A stretch of DNA of 39,620 nt from contig CAKUOD010000018.1 in the NCBI GenBank assembly GCA_934668695.1, positions 1-39,620 on the forward strand, written 5' to 3'. This stretch comes from an uncultured Collinsella sp. (GTDB lineage: Bacteria; Actinomycetota; Coriobacteriia; Coriobacteriales; Coriobacteriaceae). The position numbers and the translations under genes were made by a program. Below are positions 32,329 through 39,620 of this stretch, in pieces (the first letter of the stretch is position 1; each line of letters starts with the position of its first letter). The notes beneath the pieces were generated by a model that saw only the letters and a list, made by a program, of their open reading frames with translations, ran no database searches and was not told the DNA's origin.

Positions 32329-32850
32329 ATGGCTTTTAATACGAAGGTCGATGTAGCCGATGCCGAGCTCGAGGCCGGCGAGACCGTCGCCGCCGAGGCC
32401 GAGGACGTAACGCTCGAGGACGAGGCGCTCGTCGAGGCCGAACCCGCCGACGATGCGGACGAGGACGACGAGGAAGCGGATGAGTCCGAGGACTCGCTGA
32501 CCTATTCCAACGGCGTGATCGAGAAGATCGTTGCCATGGCCACTCGCGAGGTCCCGCACGTTCTGGGCATGAAGGGCAACCTTATGCACTTTGTGCAGGA
32601 GCAGTTTGGTGCCGAGAATCTGACCAAGGGCGTGACGGTCGAGGTCACCGATGACAATCGCGTGGTCGTCAACATCTCCGTCATCATCGAGTACGGCGCC
32701 TATGCGCCCGCGATCTTCGACGATGTCAAGGCACGTGTCACCGAGCGCCTTGCCGCGATGACCGGCCTTGAGGTGGCGGGCGTCAACCTACGCATCGAGG
32801 ACGTCATTACCCCCGAGGAGTACGAGCACCGCACCAGCCAGCACGAATAA
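32329..32850 (+). CDS. Asp23/Gls24-family envelope stress response protein
   Basis: This 173-residue protein has the Asp23 domain from about residue 58 (YSNGVIEKIVAMATREVPHV to VNLRIEDVITP). Residues 1-57 are an extremely acidic extension (many EAE, DDADEDDEE runs) not found in classical Asp23. Asp23 coats the inner face of the membrane through AmaP. AAGGAGG precedes the ATG at 32329. A hairpin repeat begins directly after the stop codon and a terminator lies at 32903-32942. Confidence 0.9.
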   Translation: MAFNTKVDVADAELEAGETVAAEAEDVTLEDEALVEAEPADDADEDDEEADESEDSLTYSNGVIEKIVAMATREVPHVLGMKGNLMHFVQEQFGAENLTKGVTVEVTDDNRVVVNISVIIEYGAYAPAIFDDVKARVTERLAAMTGLEVAGVNLRIEDVITPEEYEHRTSQHE

Positions 32851-32900
32851 CCTTCCAAAAAGGGACAGGTTTGTTTTGGCAGATTTTATCTGCGAAAACG
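32851..32900 (+). repeat. Hairpin repeat family 1, copy 3
   Basis: CCTTCCAAAAAGGGACAGG and TTTTATCTG match copies 1 and 2 across 50 bases, but two stem bases no longer pair, so this copy is decaying. It abuts the Asp23 stop codon. Confidence 0.8.
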
Positions 32901-32902
32901 CC

Positions 32903-32942
32903 AAACGGCCGACCGCGCAAGCAAAAGCGTGGCCGGCCGTTT
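32903..32942 (+). terminator. Terminator of the Asp23 operon
   Basis: AAACGGCCG (32903-32911) pairs with CGGCCGTTT (32934-32942); a second inner stem has two mismatches. A short T run follows. Confidence 0.7.
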
Positions 32943-33056
32943 CTGTACGCTCCCGATGTAGCCATACCGCTCGTCTAACTAAGGGTTGCAATCCCCACGT
33001 TCCGCGTTACCCTAATGAGCGCATTGTTTCCAAATTGTTAACGAGGGGTTGCCGTA

Positions 33057-34079
33057 ATGGCCGACGAGCACGAAACAGAAAGCAAGGCATGGGCAATTGA
33101 GGCCGCTGCGGCAGAGGCGGCGTCGCGTGCTGCCGAGGAGGTGCATCGTCCTCCCGTGGTGCCGATGGAGCGCGTGGTCGATCGCGATGTTATCGAGCGG
33201 GGCGAGCGCGCTGGTCGCAAGCGCAGTCAGGAGCCGGGCTTTCCGCGCTTTTTTGCCGAGCTCAATTTGGGCCTGATCCTCACGGCCTTTGCCATCGTCG
33301 CGTTTAAAACCCCTAATCACTTTGCTTTTGGCGGCACCTCGGGCGTGTCGGTCATTCTGTCCACGCTGTTCCCGACCCTTCCCGTCGGCGTCTTTATGTG
33401 GATTATCAATGCGGTCCTGGTCGTTCTGGGCTTTATCTTTTTGGAGCGCAAGGCAATCCTATGGAGTGTCTTCGCCTCGTTTGCGCTGTCCGCCTATGTT
33501 TCGCTGTTTGAGCTCTTTATTCCGACCGATGTCTCGATGACGGGCGATATGTGGCTCGACCTGTGCTTTGCCGTGATTCTGCCGGCGCTCGGCAGCGCTA
33601 TCGTCTTTGATATCGGAGCCTCAACGGGCGGCACGGATATCCTTGCCATGATCCTCAAGCGACGCACCACGCTCGAGATTGGCCGCGCCCTGCTGTTGGT
33701 CGATATCGGCATCGTGACCATCGCGGCCTTCTTGTACGGTCCGCGCGTCGGTCTGTACTGCGTGCTCGGCCTGTTTGCCAAGACGCTTGTGGTCGACAAA
33801 GCCATTGAGAGCATTCACCTTCGTAAGGTCTGCACGGTCATTTGTTCCGAGCCCCTTAAGGTCGAGGAGTTTATCGTCAAGCATCTCAACCGTACGGCGA
33901 CTATCAGCCGCGGCTACGGTGCTTTCTCGGGCAAGTGCGTGACGGTGATTATGAGCGTGCTGAGTCGTCGCGAGGCCGTGCAGCTGCGTCGCTACGCTCG
34001 CGAGATCGATCCGGGTGCCTTTATCACGATCGTCGACAGCTCCGAGATCGTCGGCAAGGGTTTCCGCGGAACGAACTAA
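33057..34079 (+). CDS. YitT-family membrane protein
   Basis: This 340-residue protein has a basic and Ala-rich N-terminal cytosolic stretch of about 60 residues. Five to six membrane helices follow (residues 70-240, with GGTSGVSVIL and STGGTDILAMILKRRT), then a C-terminal DUF2179 domain (ICSEPLKVEEFIVKHL to EIVGKGF). This is the YitT/DUF161 architecture. Function is not established; a transporter role is often assumed. GAGGGG upstream of the ATG at 33057 gives the ribosome site. The N-terminal extension is longer than in most YitT proteins. Confidence 0.88.
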   Translation: MADEHETESKAWAIEAAAAEAASRAAEEVHRPPVVPMERVVDRDVIERGERAGRKRSQEPGFPRFFAELNLGLILTAFAIVAFKTPNHFAFGGTSGVSVILSTLFPTLPVGVFMWIINAVLVVLGFIFLERKAILWSVFASFALSAYVSLFELFIPTDVSMTGDMWLDLCFAVILPALGSAIVFDIGASTGGTDILAMILKRRTTLEIGRALLLVDIGIVTIAAFLYGPRVGLYCVLGLFAKTLVVDKAIESIHLRKVCTVICSEPLKVEEFIVKHLNRTATISRGYGAFSGKCVTVIMSVLSRREAVQLRRYAREIDPGAFITIVDSSEIVGKGFRGTN

Positions 34080-34228
34080 CGCTGACGTATTCAACGAACC
34101 GCCTGCTGGTGCCGTGTACCTTGCAAATCGGTCATCTTTGAGTATTTGACCCCACATTGGGCAATAATGATGCTAAAGACATCGTTTGCGATCCAAGTGA
34201 TTCGCTCAAGATACGAAGGGATGATTCT

Positions 34229-35536
34229 ATGTTCTGCTCGCAGTGTGGCGCCCCCATGGGCGATAACGACAAGTTCTGCGGCGCGTGTGGTGCCCCCAAT
34301 GCCGGCGCCGCAGCCTCTGCCCCTCAGGGTCAGCCTCAGCCTCAGCAGTTTGCCCCTCAACCGCCCGTGGCGAATGCGCCAAAGGGCTGTGTGGCTCAGG
34401 CGTTCCAAGATATGACTAAGACTCCGGGCGTGCTGCAGCGCGTGTGCCAGATTGCCTTTTTGCCGGCGCTTATCTGTGTCGTGTCGGTGCTTGTGTTGTT
34501 TATTCCCGTTATTGGCGGCATCGCAGCTGCCATCGGCTTTTTGGCAGCTTGCATTGCGAGCGTGTGCGGTTCCGGCTTTGGTATCGAGTGGGGTCGCGAT
34601 CTGTCGCTCAAGGTTGATGACGGTATGGATCGTCCGCTCATGCGTTCCACGTCGTTTGGTCTCGGAGTCTTTTCGAGCGTTATTTCGGTCGTGCTCGAGG
34701 TCATCGCTGCCATTCCCGTTATCGGTGTAGTGCTTTCGCTGGTGGAGAGCGTGGTAATTGGCGCCGCAGGCTCGTATTCGTATTACGGCTCTTATGCGCT
34801 CGAGGCTGCGCTGTTTGGCTCGCTTGGCCTGCTTGTCCTGGCTATGATTGCCACGGCGGTCTTGGGGGTCTTCTTTAAGATGTTTGCCGATATCGCCGTG
34901 ATGCACTTTGCGGTGACCGGTCGTGTGGAGAGCGCGTTTTCGCTTGATAAGGTCTGGGCGGCCTTTAAGAACAATAAGACCAAGCTGTTCTGTGCTTCGT
35001 TCCTCCCCGAGTTTTTGACGGGCCTGGTCGCCAACGTTGTCACCTGGATTCTGACGTTCGTCTTTGGCACCATTGCCTCTGTCGGTATGTATAGCTACTA
35101 CTACCGTCCTACGGCTATTGAGGCGCTTGTTACCGGCGGTGGCATTACGCTCGTATTGTTCTTGGTGCTGACGGCGTTTGTCACGGTATTTCTCACGGTC
35201 TTTGGCAAGATGCTCAAGCACCGTGCCGTTGGCTATTGGGTTGCACGCTATGCAAGCGAATGGGCCGATGAGGATAAGGACGACGTTCTGACTTTTGTAT
35301 TGCCCTTCGAGAAGAAGGCTGACCCTTCGGGTCACGGTGCTCCGGATGCTTCGCCGGCACCTGCACCTGCACCTGTTCCCGCGCCCGAGCCTGAGCCGGC
35401 GCCCGAGCCTGAGCCGGCGCCCGAGTCTGAGACGGCATCTGAGCCTGAGCCTGAGCCTGAGCCGGCACCTGCACCTGCACCTGCACCTGAGTCGGCGTCC
35501 GAGCCAAGCTCCGACGAGGAGCCTCAGGACGAGTAG
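34229..35536 (+). CDS. Zinc-ribbon membrane protein (DUF4013-like) with Pro/Glu/Ala tail
   Basis: This is a 435-residue protein. An N-terminal zinc ribbon (Cys3, Cys6, Cys17, Cys20: MFCSQCGAPMG, FCGACG) is followed by a Gln/Pro linker. A membrane domain of about six helices (residues 65-355) resembles DUF4013. The last 75 residues repeat Pro, Ala and Glu (APAPAP, EPEPAPEPEP) and look like an extended tail. The start at 34229 follows AAGGG by 8 bases and places the first Cys at residue 3. The role is unknown; zinc-ribbon membrane proteins are thought to sense or assemble other proteins. The tail is encoded by hexanucleotide repeats (35353-35490). Confidence 0.75.
   Translation: MFCSQCGAPMGDNDKFCGACGAPNAGAAASAPQGQPQPQQFAPQPPVANAPKGCVAQAFQDMTKTPGVLQRVCQIAFLPALICVVSVLVLFIPVIGGIAAAIGFLAACIASVCGSGFGIEWGRDLSLKVDDGMDRPLMRSTSFGLGVFSSVISVVLEVIAAIPVIGVVLSLVESVVIGAAGSYSYYGSYALEAALFGSLGLLVLAMIATAVLGVFFKMFADIAVMHFAVTGRVESAFSLDKVWAAFKNNKTKLFCASFLPEFLTGLVANVVTWILTFVFGTIASVGMYSYYYRPTAIEALVTGGGITLVLFLVLTAFVTVFLTVFGKMLKHRAVGYWVARYASEWADEDKDDVLTFVLPFEKKADPSGHGAPDASPAPAPAPVPAPEPEPAPEPEPAPESETASEPEPEPEPAPAPAPAPESASEPSSDEEPQDE
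35353..35490 (+). repeat. Hexanucleotide repeat tract in the zinc-ribbon gene
   Basis: Runs of GCACCT (Ala-Pro) at both ends, repeated GAGCCT, and a directly repeated 18-base unit (GCGCCCGAGCCTGAGCCG, two copies) encode the tail. Such tracts change length by slippage in frame-preserving steps. Confidence 0.8.
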
Positions 35537-35595
35537 CCACGCCGTCTGCCATTTTGGGACGGGGTAGAAATGGTAGAAATAGCGCTTGAAGAATG

Positions 35596-35631
35596 AGCGG
35601 GGGCGGACGTTTCGATACGTCCGCCCCCGCT
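35596..35631. terminator. Bidirectional terminator
   Basis: AGCGGGGGCGGACGT pairs perfectly with ACGTCCGCCCCCGCT (15 bp) around TTCGAT. It serves the zinc-ribbon gene (TTT follows) and the convergent M20 gene. Confidence 0.9.
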
Positions 35632-35676
35632 TTGACATCGCGATGTGGCTATGACTGCGAGATGCCAGCGAATCGA

Positions 35677-37140
35677 CTACTCGTCGTGCTTCTCCTCGCG
35701 GCGTGCAGCAGCGCGTGCGTCGTGGATGCCCTTGATCGCGGCATGGCGAGCCGTTCGGGCATCATGGATGGCGTCGCGAGCCTCGGCGGTCGTCGCCTTG
35801 GCAGAGCGCAACTTGGCGGCCAGATCGGGGTTGGTTTCGGCGACCGCGGTAATCGCGGGGCCGTCGAGCTCCTCTTGCGTGGGCTCGGCCAAAAAGTCGA
35901 TAGCATACTGGGCGGCCACCATGGAGCCCTTGGCCAGTACCGACTCGTCAATCTTGTAGAAGCAAGAATGTTGGGCGTACGTGGCGCCAATCTGGGGGTT
36001 GCGCGTGCCAACAAAGGCGAGCACGCCCGGTACGCGGCGCAGGTACTCCGAAAAATCCTCACCCGAGAGTGTGCCGCGGTAATGGCCTTGACCGGTGGGG
36101 CCCAGGCATTTGATTACTGCCTGGCGGCAGCGCTCGCTCGAGGCGGCATCGTTTTCGACCTTGTAATTGGCGATGGTGTAGTCGGTGAGCTCTGCCTCGG
36201 CGCCCAAGGCGGCCGCGGTATGCTCCACGATGCGGCGCATGAGCTCCGGCATTTCCTCGTGGGTCGAATCTCCGTAGGTGCGCACCGTGCCGGCGAGGTA
36301 GGCCGTGCCGGCGATAACGTTGCGCGCGGTGCCGCCGTGCAGCTCGCCGACGGTAATGACGGCCGGCTCGTAGGGGCTGATCTCGCGCGAAACGATGGTC
36401 TGCAGGGCATTGACGATCTCGGCGGCCACCATAACGGCGTCGTGGCCGCGCTGGGGCATGGCACCGTGGCATGAGGTGCCGCGGACGTCGATGCGGAACC
36501 AGTCAGTATTGGCCATGCGCGGTCCGGGCTCGCAGCTTACGGTGCCGGCGTCGACCTCACTCCAGATGTGCGCGGCGTAGGCGCCATCGACGCCGTCGAG
36601 CACGCCCGTGCCGATCATGAGTTTGGCGCCCTGGCCGTTTTCCTCGCTGGGCTGGAAGACGATGCGGACCTCGCCGTGGATGTCGTCGGTCATATGGCGC
36701 AGAATCTGCAGCGTGCCGAGCATCATGGCGATGTGGCAGTCGTGGCCGCAGGCGTGCATGCAGCCCTCGTTGACGCTGGCGAAATCCTCGCCGGTCTGCT
36801 CGGTGACGGGCAGGGCGTCGATGTCGGCGCGCAGCAGGATGCGGCGGCGCGGCGTGCCGTCCTCGCGATAGGCGTCGGGCGCGGTGCCGCGAAGGGTCGC
36901 CACAAGGCCCGTCTTAAGGGGACGCTCGTAGGGGATATTCATGGCATCGAGCTGGTTGGCGATGTCAGAAGTCGTGCGCTCCTCGGCGAGGCTCAGCTCC
37001 GGGTGCTTATGGAAGTGGCGGCGCTGCTTGATGATATAGGGTTCAAACTCGGTAGCGATATCTTTGATGGCTACGGTGACGTCGTCAGCCGCGCGAGCCT
37101 CGGTCGCCGCCATAATCTGCTGTGCCTTGGTCTTCGTCAT
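35677..37140 (-). CDS. M20-family amidohydrolase with C-terminal extension
   Basis: This 487-residue metallopeptidase of the M20D type (hippurate/indole-acetyl-amino acid hydrolase group) cleaves N-acyl amino acids. Motifs: HKHPELS (His46), LLRADIDALPV (Asp106, 108), MHACGHDCHIAMM (Cys131, His133), PSEENGQG (Glu166-167) and a late THis-like AQHSCFYK ligand. The catalytic core ends near residue 415. The last 70 residues are a charged, Ala/Arg/His-rich helix with an internal repeat (AIHDARTARHAA, GIHDARAAARRE), not usual in the family. Start ATG 37140 follows GGAG. Longer upstream in-frame reading is antisense to the neighbour. It diverges from the amidohydrolase-3 gene. Confidence 0.9.
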   Translation of the reverse strand: MTKTKAQQIMAATEARAADDVTVAIKDIATEFEPYIIKQRRHFHKHPELSLAEERTTSDIANQLDAMNIPYERPLKTGLVATLRGTAPDAYREDGTPRRRILLRADIDALPVTEQTGEDFASVNEGCMHACGHDCHIAMMLGTLQILRHMTDDIHGEVRIVFQPSEENGQGAKLMIGTGVLDGVDGAYAAHIWSEVDAGTVSCEPGPRMANTDWFRIDVRGTSCHGAMPQRGHDAVMVAAEIVNALQTIVSREISPYEPAVITVGELHGGTARNVIAGTAYLAGTVRTYGDSTHEEMPELMRRIVEHTAAALGAEAELTDYTIANYKVENDAASSERCRQAVIKCLGPTGQGHYRGTLSGEDFSEYLRRVPGVLAFVGTRNPQIGATYAQHSCFYKIDESVLAKGSMVAAQYAIDFLAEPTQEELDGPAITAVAETNPDLAAKLRSAKATTAEARDAIHDARTARHAAIKGIHDARAAARREEKHDE

Positions 37141-37302
37141 GGTCGATTTGCTCCTTGCTGGGTTGATCGCAAAATCGTACAGGCTCTCTCCAGTATGCCA
37201 CCTGCCGCTAGGGCTGGTAAAGTTGCCGTTTGCCGCTTGGGGTTTTGTTGCAAGGGCGGGGGAGTACACTCGGGGGTGTTGAATTTCCTGCCAGAGATGG
37301 GG

Positions 37303-38946
37303 ATGCCCATGCAACATATCGATCGGATTATCCGCTCCAAGAACGTCTTTACCGCGCAAGACGGCATCGATACCGCCCGCGAGCTGGCGATTGCCATCGC
37401 AGGCGACCGTATCGTCGCAGTCGGTGCGCCCGATGACGTGATCGCCGCCGTTCCCGCCGCCACGTCGGTTATCGACTACGGCGAGCAGTTTGTCTGCCCA
37501 GGTTTCCATGACGCTCATCTGCACTTCTTCCATACCTCGGTCGGCTCCTCGCCGTACATGCTCATGGATATGGGCACGTCCGAGGCTGCGCTGGTGCAGC
37601 ACGCGCTCGAGTTTTCCAAGGACCTGCCCGATGACGCTTGGGTTGTGACGCAGGGCTGGCGCGACTACCGTTGGGACCCGCCCGAGCATCCTACCAAGGC
37701 GTCGCTCGATGCGGCATTCCCCGATCGTCCCTGCGTTATGTATTCGGGCGACGGGCACACGCTTTGGCTCAACAGCCGTGCACTCGAGGCGCTCGGCGTC
37801 ACGCGCGACAGCGAGCCGCCGGCGGGCGGCAGCTACGACAAGGACGCAAACGGCGAGCTCACGGGCATTGCTCACGAGGCGGCTGCCATGCAGCTGCTAC
37901 CGCGCTGCCTTGAGTGGCTGGGCGAGGACCGCATCGCGAGCGCTTACGCCGACCAGATGAAGCGCATGGCCGAGCAGGGCATCACCTCGATCTGCGACAT
38001 GTCGCTCATGCCCATGCCGGGCTGCGATTTTATCCGCGACGACGTCTATGACAAGCTGCAAACAGCCGGCAAGCTGGGCATTCGAGCTCATCTGTTCCCC
38101 ACGTTGCTGGATGACCAATCGCGCTTAGAAGAACTGCAGACCCGCTACGCGAACAATGCGCTGCTCTCGGCGCCTGGTTTTAAGCAGTTCTTCGACGGCG
38201 TCTCGAGCGAACACACGGCCTATCTCACCGAGCCCTATACCAACCCGCGCTTCCCGGGCGACCAGGGCCGTCTGACGGTTCCTGCCGAGCGTATGCGTAA
38301 GCTGGTTCTGGCGGCTGCGGAGCGTGGGCACACCGTGCGCATCCACGTCATCGGCGACGGTGCCATCCATGCCGCGCTGGATATCTTCGAGGAAGCGGCC
38401 GATCTGTACGGCCTGCCCCAGCACGGCCATAACACACTCGAGCATCTGGAGAACCTCCTGCCCCAGGACATCGACCGCCTGCGCAAGCTCAACGTGGTCG
38501 CCTCGAGCCAGCCCTGCCATATCACGCTCGACCCGGGTGGTCCGGAGCGCGACCTGGGCTTGGAGCGCAGCCGCATCATGTGGCCGTTTGCGACCTATAA
38601 ACAGCGCGGCATTCGCCAAGCCTTCGGTACTGACAGCCCTATCACGCCCGTTACCAGCATGAACGTGCTCTACACGGCTATCACGCGCCAGGACCCCAAA
38701 AGCCACTGGCCCGAGGGCGGCTGGCTGCCGAGCGAGCGTATCGATGCGGCAACGGCTCTGCGTAACTACACCCTGGGCAGCGCCTATGCAGCGGGCGACG
38801 AGCAAAACCTCGGCAGCCTGGAACCCGGCAAATACGCCGATCTAGTAGTCCTGGACCAAAACCCGCTCACCATTGACCCCCAAGAGCTCCAGGACACCAA
38901 GGTTCAGGCCACCTATCTGGCAGGCAACCTAATCTACGAGCGCTAA
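37303..38946 (+). CDS. Amidohydrolase family 3 (YtcJ-like) protein
   Basis: This is a 547-residue metal-dependent hydrolase. The TIM-barrel metal motif is GFHDAHLHFF; later HVIGDGAIH and FGTDSPITPV give the other ligands and catalytic Asp. The C-terminal strand domain LGSLEPGKYADLVVLDQNP is typical of Amidohydro_3. Substrates of YtcJ-type enzymes vary (cyclic amides, formamides) and cannot be told here. Three nearby in-frame ATGs (37297, 37303, 37309) and a GTG at 37276 compete; 37303 was taken because GAGATGGGG lies just before. Divergent from the M20 gene with about 160 bases between, so both may share control. Confidence 0.88.
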   Translation: MPMQHIDRIIRSKNVFTAQDGIDTARELAIAIAGDRIVAVGAPDDVIAAVPAATSVIDYGEQFVCPGFHDAHLHFFHTSVGSSPYMLMDMGTSEAALVQHALEFSKDLPDDAWVVTQGWRDYRWDPPEHPTKASLDAAFPDRPCVMYSGDGHTLWLNSRALEALGVTRDSEPPAGGSYDKDANGELTGIAHEAAAMQLLPRCLEWLGEDRIASAYADQMKRMAEQGITSICDMSLMPMPGCDFIRDDVYDKLQTAGKLGIRAHLFPTLLDDQSRLEELQTRYANNALLSAPGFKQFFDGVSSEHTAYLTEPYTNPRFPGDQGRLTVPAERMRKLVLAAAERGHTVRIHVIGDGAIHAALDIFEEAADLYGLPQHGHNTLEHLENLLPQDIDRLRKLNVVASSQPCHITLDPGGPERDLGLERSRIMWPFATYKQRGIRQAFGTDSPITPVTSMNVLYTAITRQDPKSHWPEGGWLPSERIDAATALRNYTLGSAYAAGDEQNLGSLEPGKYADLVVLDQNPLTIDPQELQDTKVQATYLAGNLIYER

Positions 38947-38965
38947 GTATTCATGTCTTACCGTT

Positions 38966-39013
38966 AAACGCGGCTTGGGCAGCTTATTTTGGGATGGCGC
39001 TCGAGCCGCGTTT
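38966..39013 (+). terminator. Hairpin after the amidohydrolase-3 gene
   Basis: AAACGCGGCT and AGCCGCGTTT pair over 10 bp across 28 bases, followed by GTTTG. It starts 19 bases after the stop. Confidence 0.7.
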
Positions 39014-39130
39014 GTTTGCCAATGGGGGTTCGTTAGGAGCGTCCCCGCCCTGCTTGATCTGGGCGCGGGGCGGAGGCGCCGCTTCCCCGCGCGCTCAATT
39101 TGGACAGCAGCAATGCTATCTCTAGGTGTT

Positions 39131-39321
39131 TTGCATACTTTCCATTACGAATTGCATAAAAAGGCTGGGATGTTCTTCCGGATCCTGATGTACCCCCGTC
39201 CGCGCCGTGCAAAAAACGGAGTATTCAGCACCGCATGCCCCGTCGGTGCCGCTGCGGTTGGGTAACGTTGCGGAGATTGACGTCATTTTGGGCTCCTGTA
39301 CGGCGCGAGGCGCCCCTTTTT
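39131..39321 (+). ncRNA. Candidate small RNA region
   Basis: From 38947 to 39576 no convincing gene is seen. Inside are a direct repeat TTGCATA at 39131 and 39152 (21 bases apart, the second overlapping the weak -10 CATAAA), small hairpins (CCG/CGG at 39205-39219; GCACCG/CGGTGC at about 39228-39248), and an intrinsic-terminator-like GGCGC-GAG-GCGCC plus TTTTT at 39302-39321. The order promoter, structure, terminator would suit a transcript of about 155 bases. The promoter match is weak. Confidence 0.3.
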
Positions 39322-39442
39322 GTCCTGACGGAGTTTGCCTGCCGACTTAAATCGCCGGTCGAAGGTGTCCTTGGGATCAATATGGTGTGTCCGGCGCGTA
39401 TGCAGCCGTCCTGGCTTGCTGAATACTCCCAAAAATGCACGG
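39205..39442. repeat. Separated inverted repeat
   Basis: CCGTGCA plus GGAGTATTCAGCA at 39205-39230 recur in inverted form at 39417-39442 (20 of 26 positions pair; the six-base middle differs). The spacer is 186 bases. The two perfect blocks (7 and 13 bp) exceed chance. It could be two dispersed motif copies or ends of a small mobile unit. Confidence 0.6.
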
Positions 39443-39576
39443 TGCTCCCCAGGGGACCCGTGCGCGCAGCGAAAACCATGCACATGTCGCTATCCGCATC
39501 GCCATTTTGCTGCACTGACTTTTCTGAATGCCGGGCTCGAATCAGTTAACCCAGCTCCCGGGGCGGACCGGAGGGC

Positions 39577-39620
39577 ATGAAGTTTGTCGCGAGTTCCGCA
39601 CGCAAAGGAAAGCACTTAAT
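39577..39620 (+). CDS. Possible start of a gene running off the window
   Basis: ATG at 39577 with GGAGGG just upstream (tight spacing) opens MKFVASSARKGKHL, which is open to the end. Too short to identify; it may be chance. Confidence 0.25.
   Translation, partial: MKFVASSARKGKHL

Noticed and set aside
34091..35638. Arg-rich minus-strand frame of about 515 codons
   Set aside because: It is the antisense of the Pro/Glu/Ala repeat tail and membrane domain; Leu-Arg and Cys-Arg repeats are by-products.
36568..37302. N-terminal extension of the amidohydrolase-3 protein
   Set aside because: It is in frame but antisense to the M20 gene; the family N-terminus begins near 37303.
37141..37875. N-terminal extension of the M20 protein
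   Set aside because: It is antisense to the amidohydrolase-3 gene; ATG 37140 has a ribosome site and fits the family.
39225..39549. Small proteins on either strand at the right edge
   Set aside because: Overlapping frames on both strands, no ribosome site and no family pattern; the region fits a non-coding repeat better.

Overview
The window looks like a chromosomal segment from a high-GC anaerobic actinobacterium of the class Coriobacteriia, most likely Collinsella or a close relative. This is inferred from gene content and style: a very large tandem acyl-CoA dehydratase activase, Tat-type lipoprotein signals, GC-rich codon use, and NCG-rich intergenic hairpins. No rRNA or other strong taxonomic marker is present. 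I recognise no tRNA, rRNA, CRISPR array, intact insertion sequence or prophage.

Layout. (1) 1-1524: the 3' end of one membrane protein gene and a complete second one. They look like ABC-2-type permeases and have visibly lower GC than the rest. (2) 1638-5960, minus strand: a polar amino acid ABC importer (Tat lipoprotein binding protein, two permeases, ATPase) followed by a class I amidotransferase-like gamma-glutamyl hydrolase, all behind a good sigma-70-type promoter. (3) 5961-6428: a gene-free block of four palindromic elements. (4) 6429-8210, minus: a 1-deoxyxylulose-5-phosphate synthase homologue lacking several substrate residues. (5) 8439-11980, plus: an HD-domain protein and a CmpB-type membrane protein, then amt and glnK (P-II). 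(6) 12062-19720: a Cof-type HAD phosphatase, a TetR-type regulator joined to a 1593-residue activase-family protein, and a 3-hydroxyacyl-CoA dehydrogenase. (7) 19845-21683: an AAC(3)-type acetyltransferase, a decayed arylsulfotransferase fragment, and a small exported protein of unknown function. (8) 21809-24867, minus: a DUF389 membrane protein and an OPT-family oligopeptide transporter. (9) 25060-30230, plus: type III pantothenate kinase, dCMP deaminase, a NifU-like scaffold, lgt, and a large DUF6020-type membrane protein. (10) 30396-35536, plus: yebC, the envelope-stress trio AmaP / DUF2273 / Asp23, a YitT-family protein, and a zinc-ribbon membrane protein with a Pro-Glu-Ala tail. (11) 35677-38946: divergent M20 and amidohydrolase-3 hydrolases. 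(12) 38947-39620: a non-coding stretch with candidate RNA structure and an inverted repeat.

How the genes fit together. Nitrogen supply is a theme: amino acid ABC importer, gamma-glutamyl hydrolase, ammonium channel with P-II, OPT peptide uptake and two amidohydrolases. A second theme is CoA and acyl-CoA chemistry: CoaX, the activase-family protein and the hydroxyacyl-CoA dehydrogenase. The AmaP/DUF2273/Asp23 run is a typical envelope-stress module.

The most notable points are non-canonical protein versions and intergenic structure. They are the DXS-like enzyme without the usual phosphate-binding arginines, a P-II protein with Leu at position 51, and the tandem activase with four candidate cluster cysteines. 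On the DNA side they are a family of hairpin repeats sharing a GGGACAGG core with compensatory base changes, and a pair of equal-length 55-bp palindromes. I found no clear multi-gene system that I would call new with confidence.
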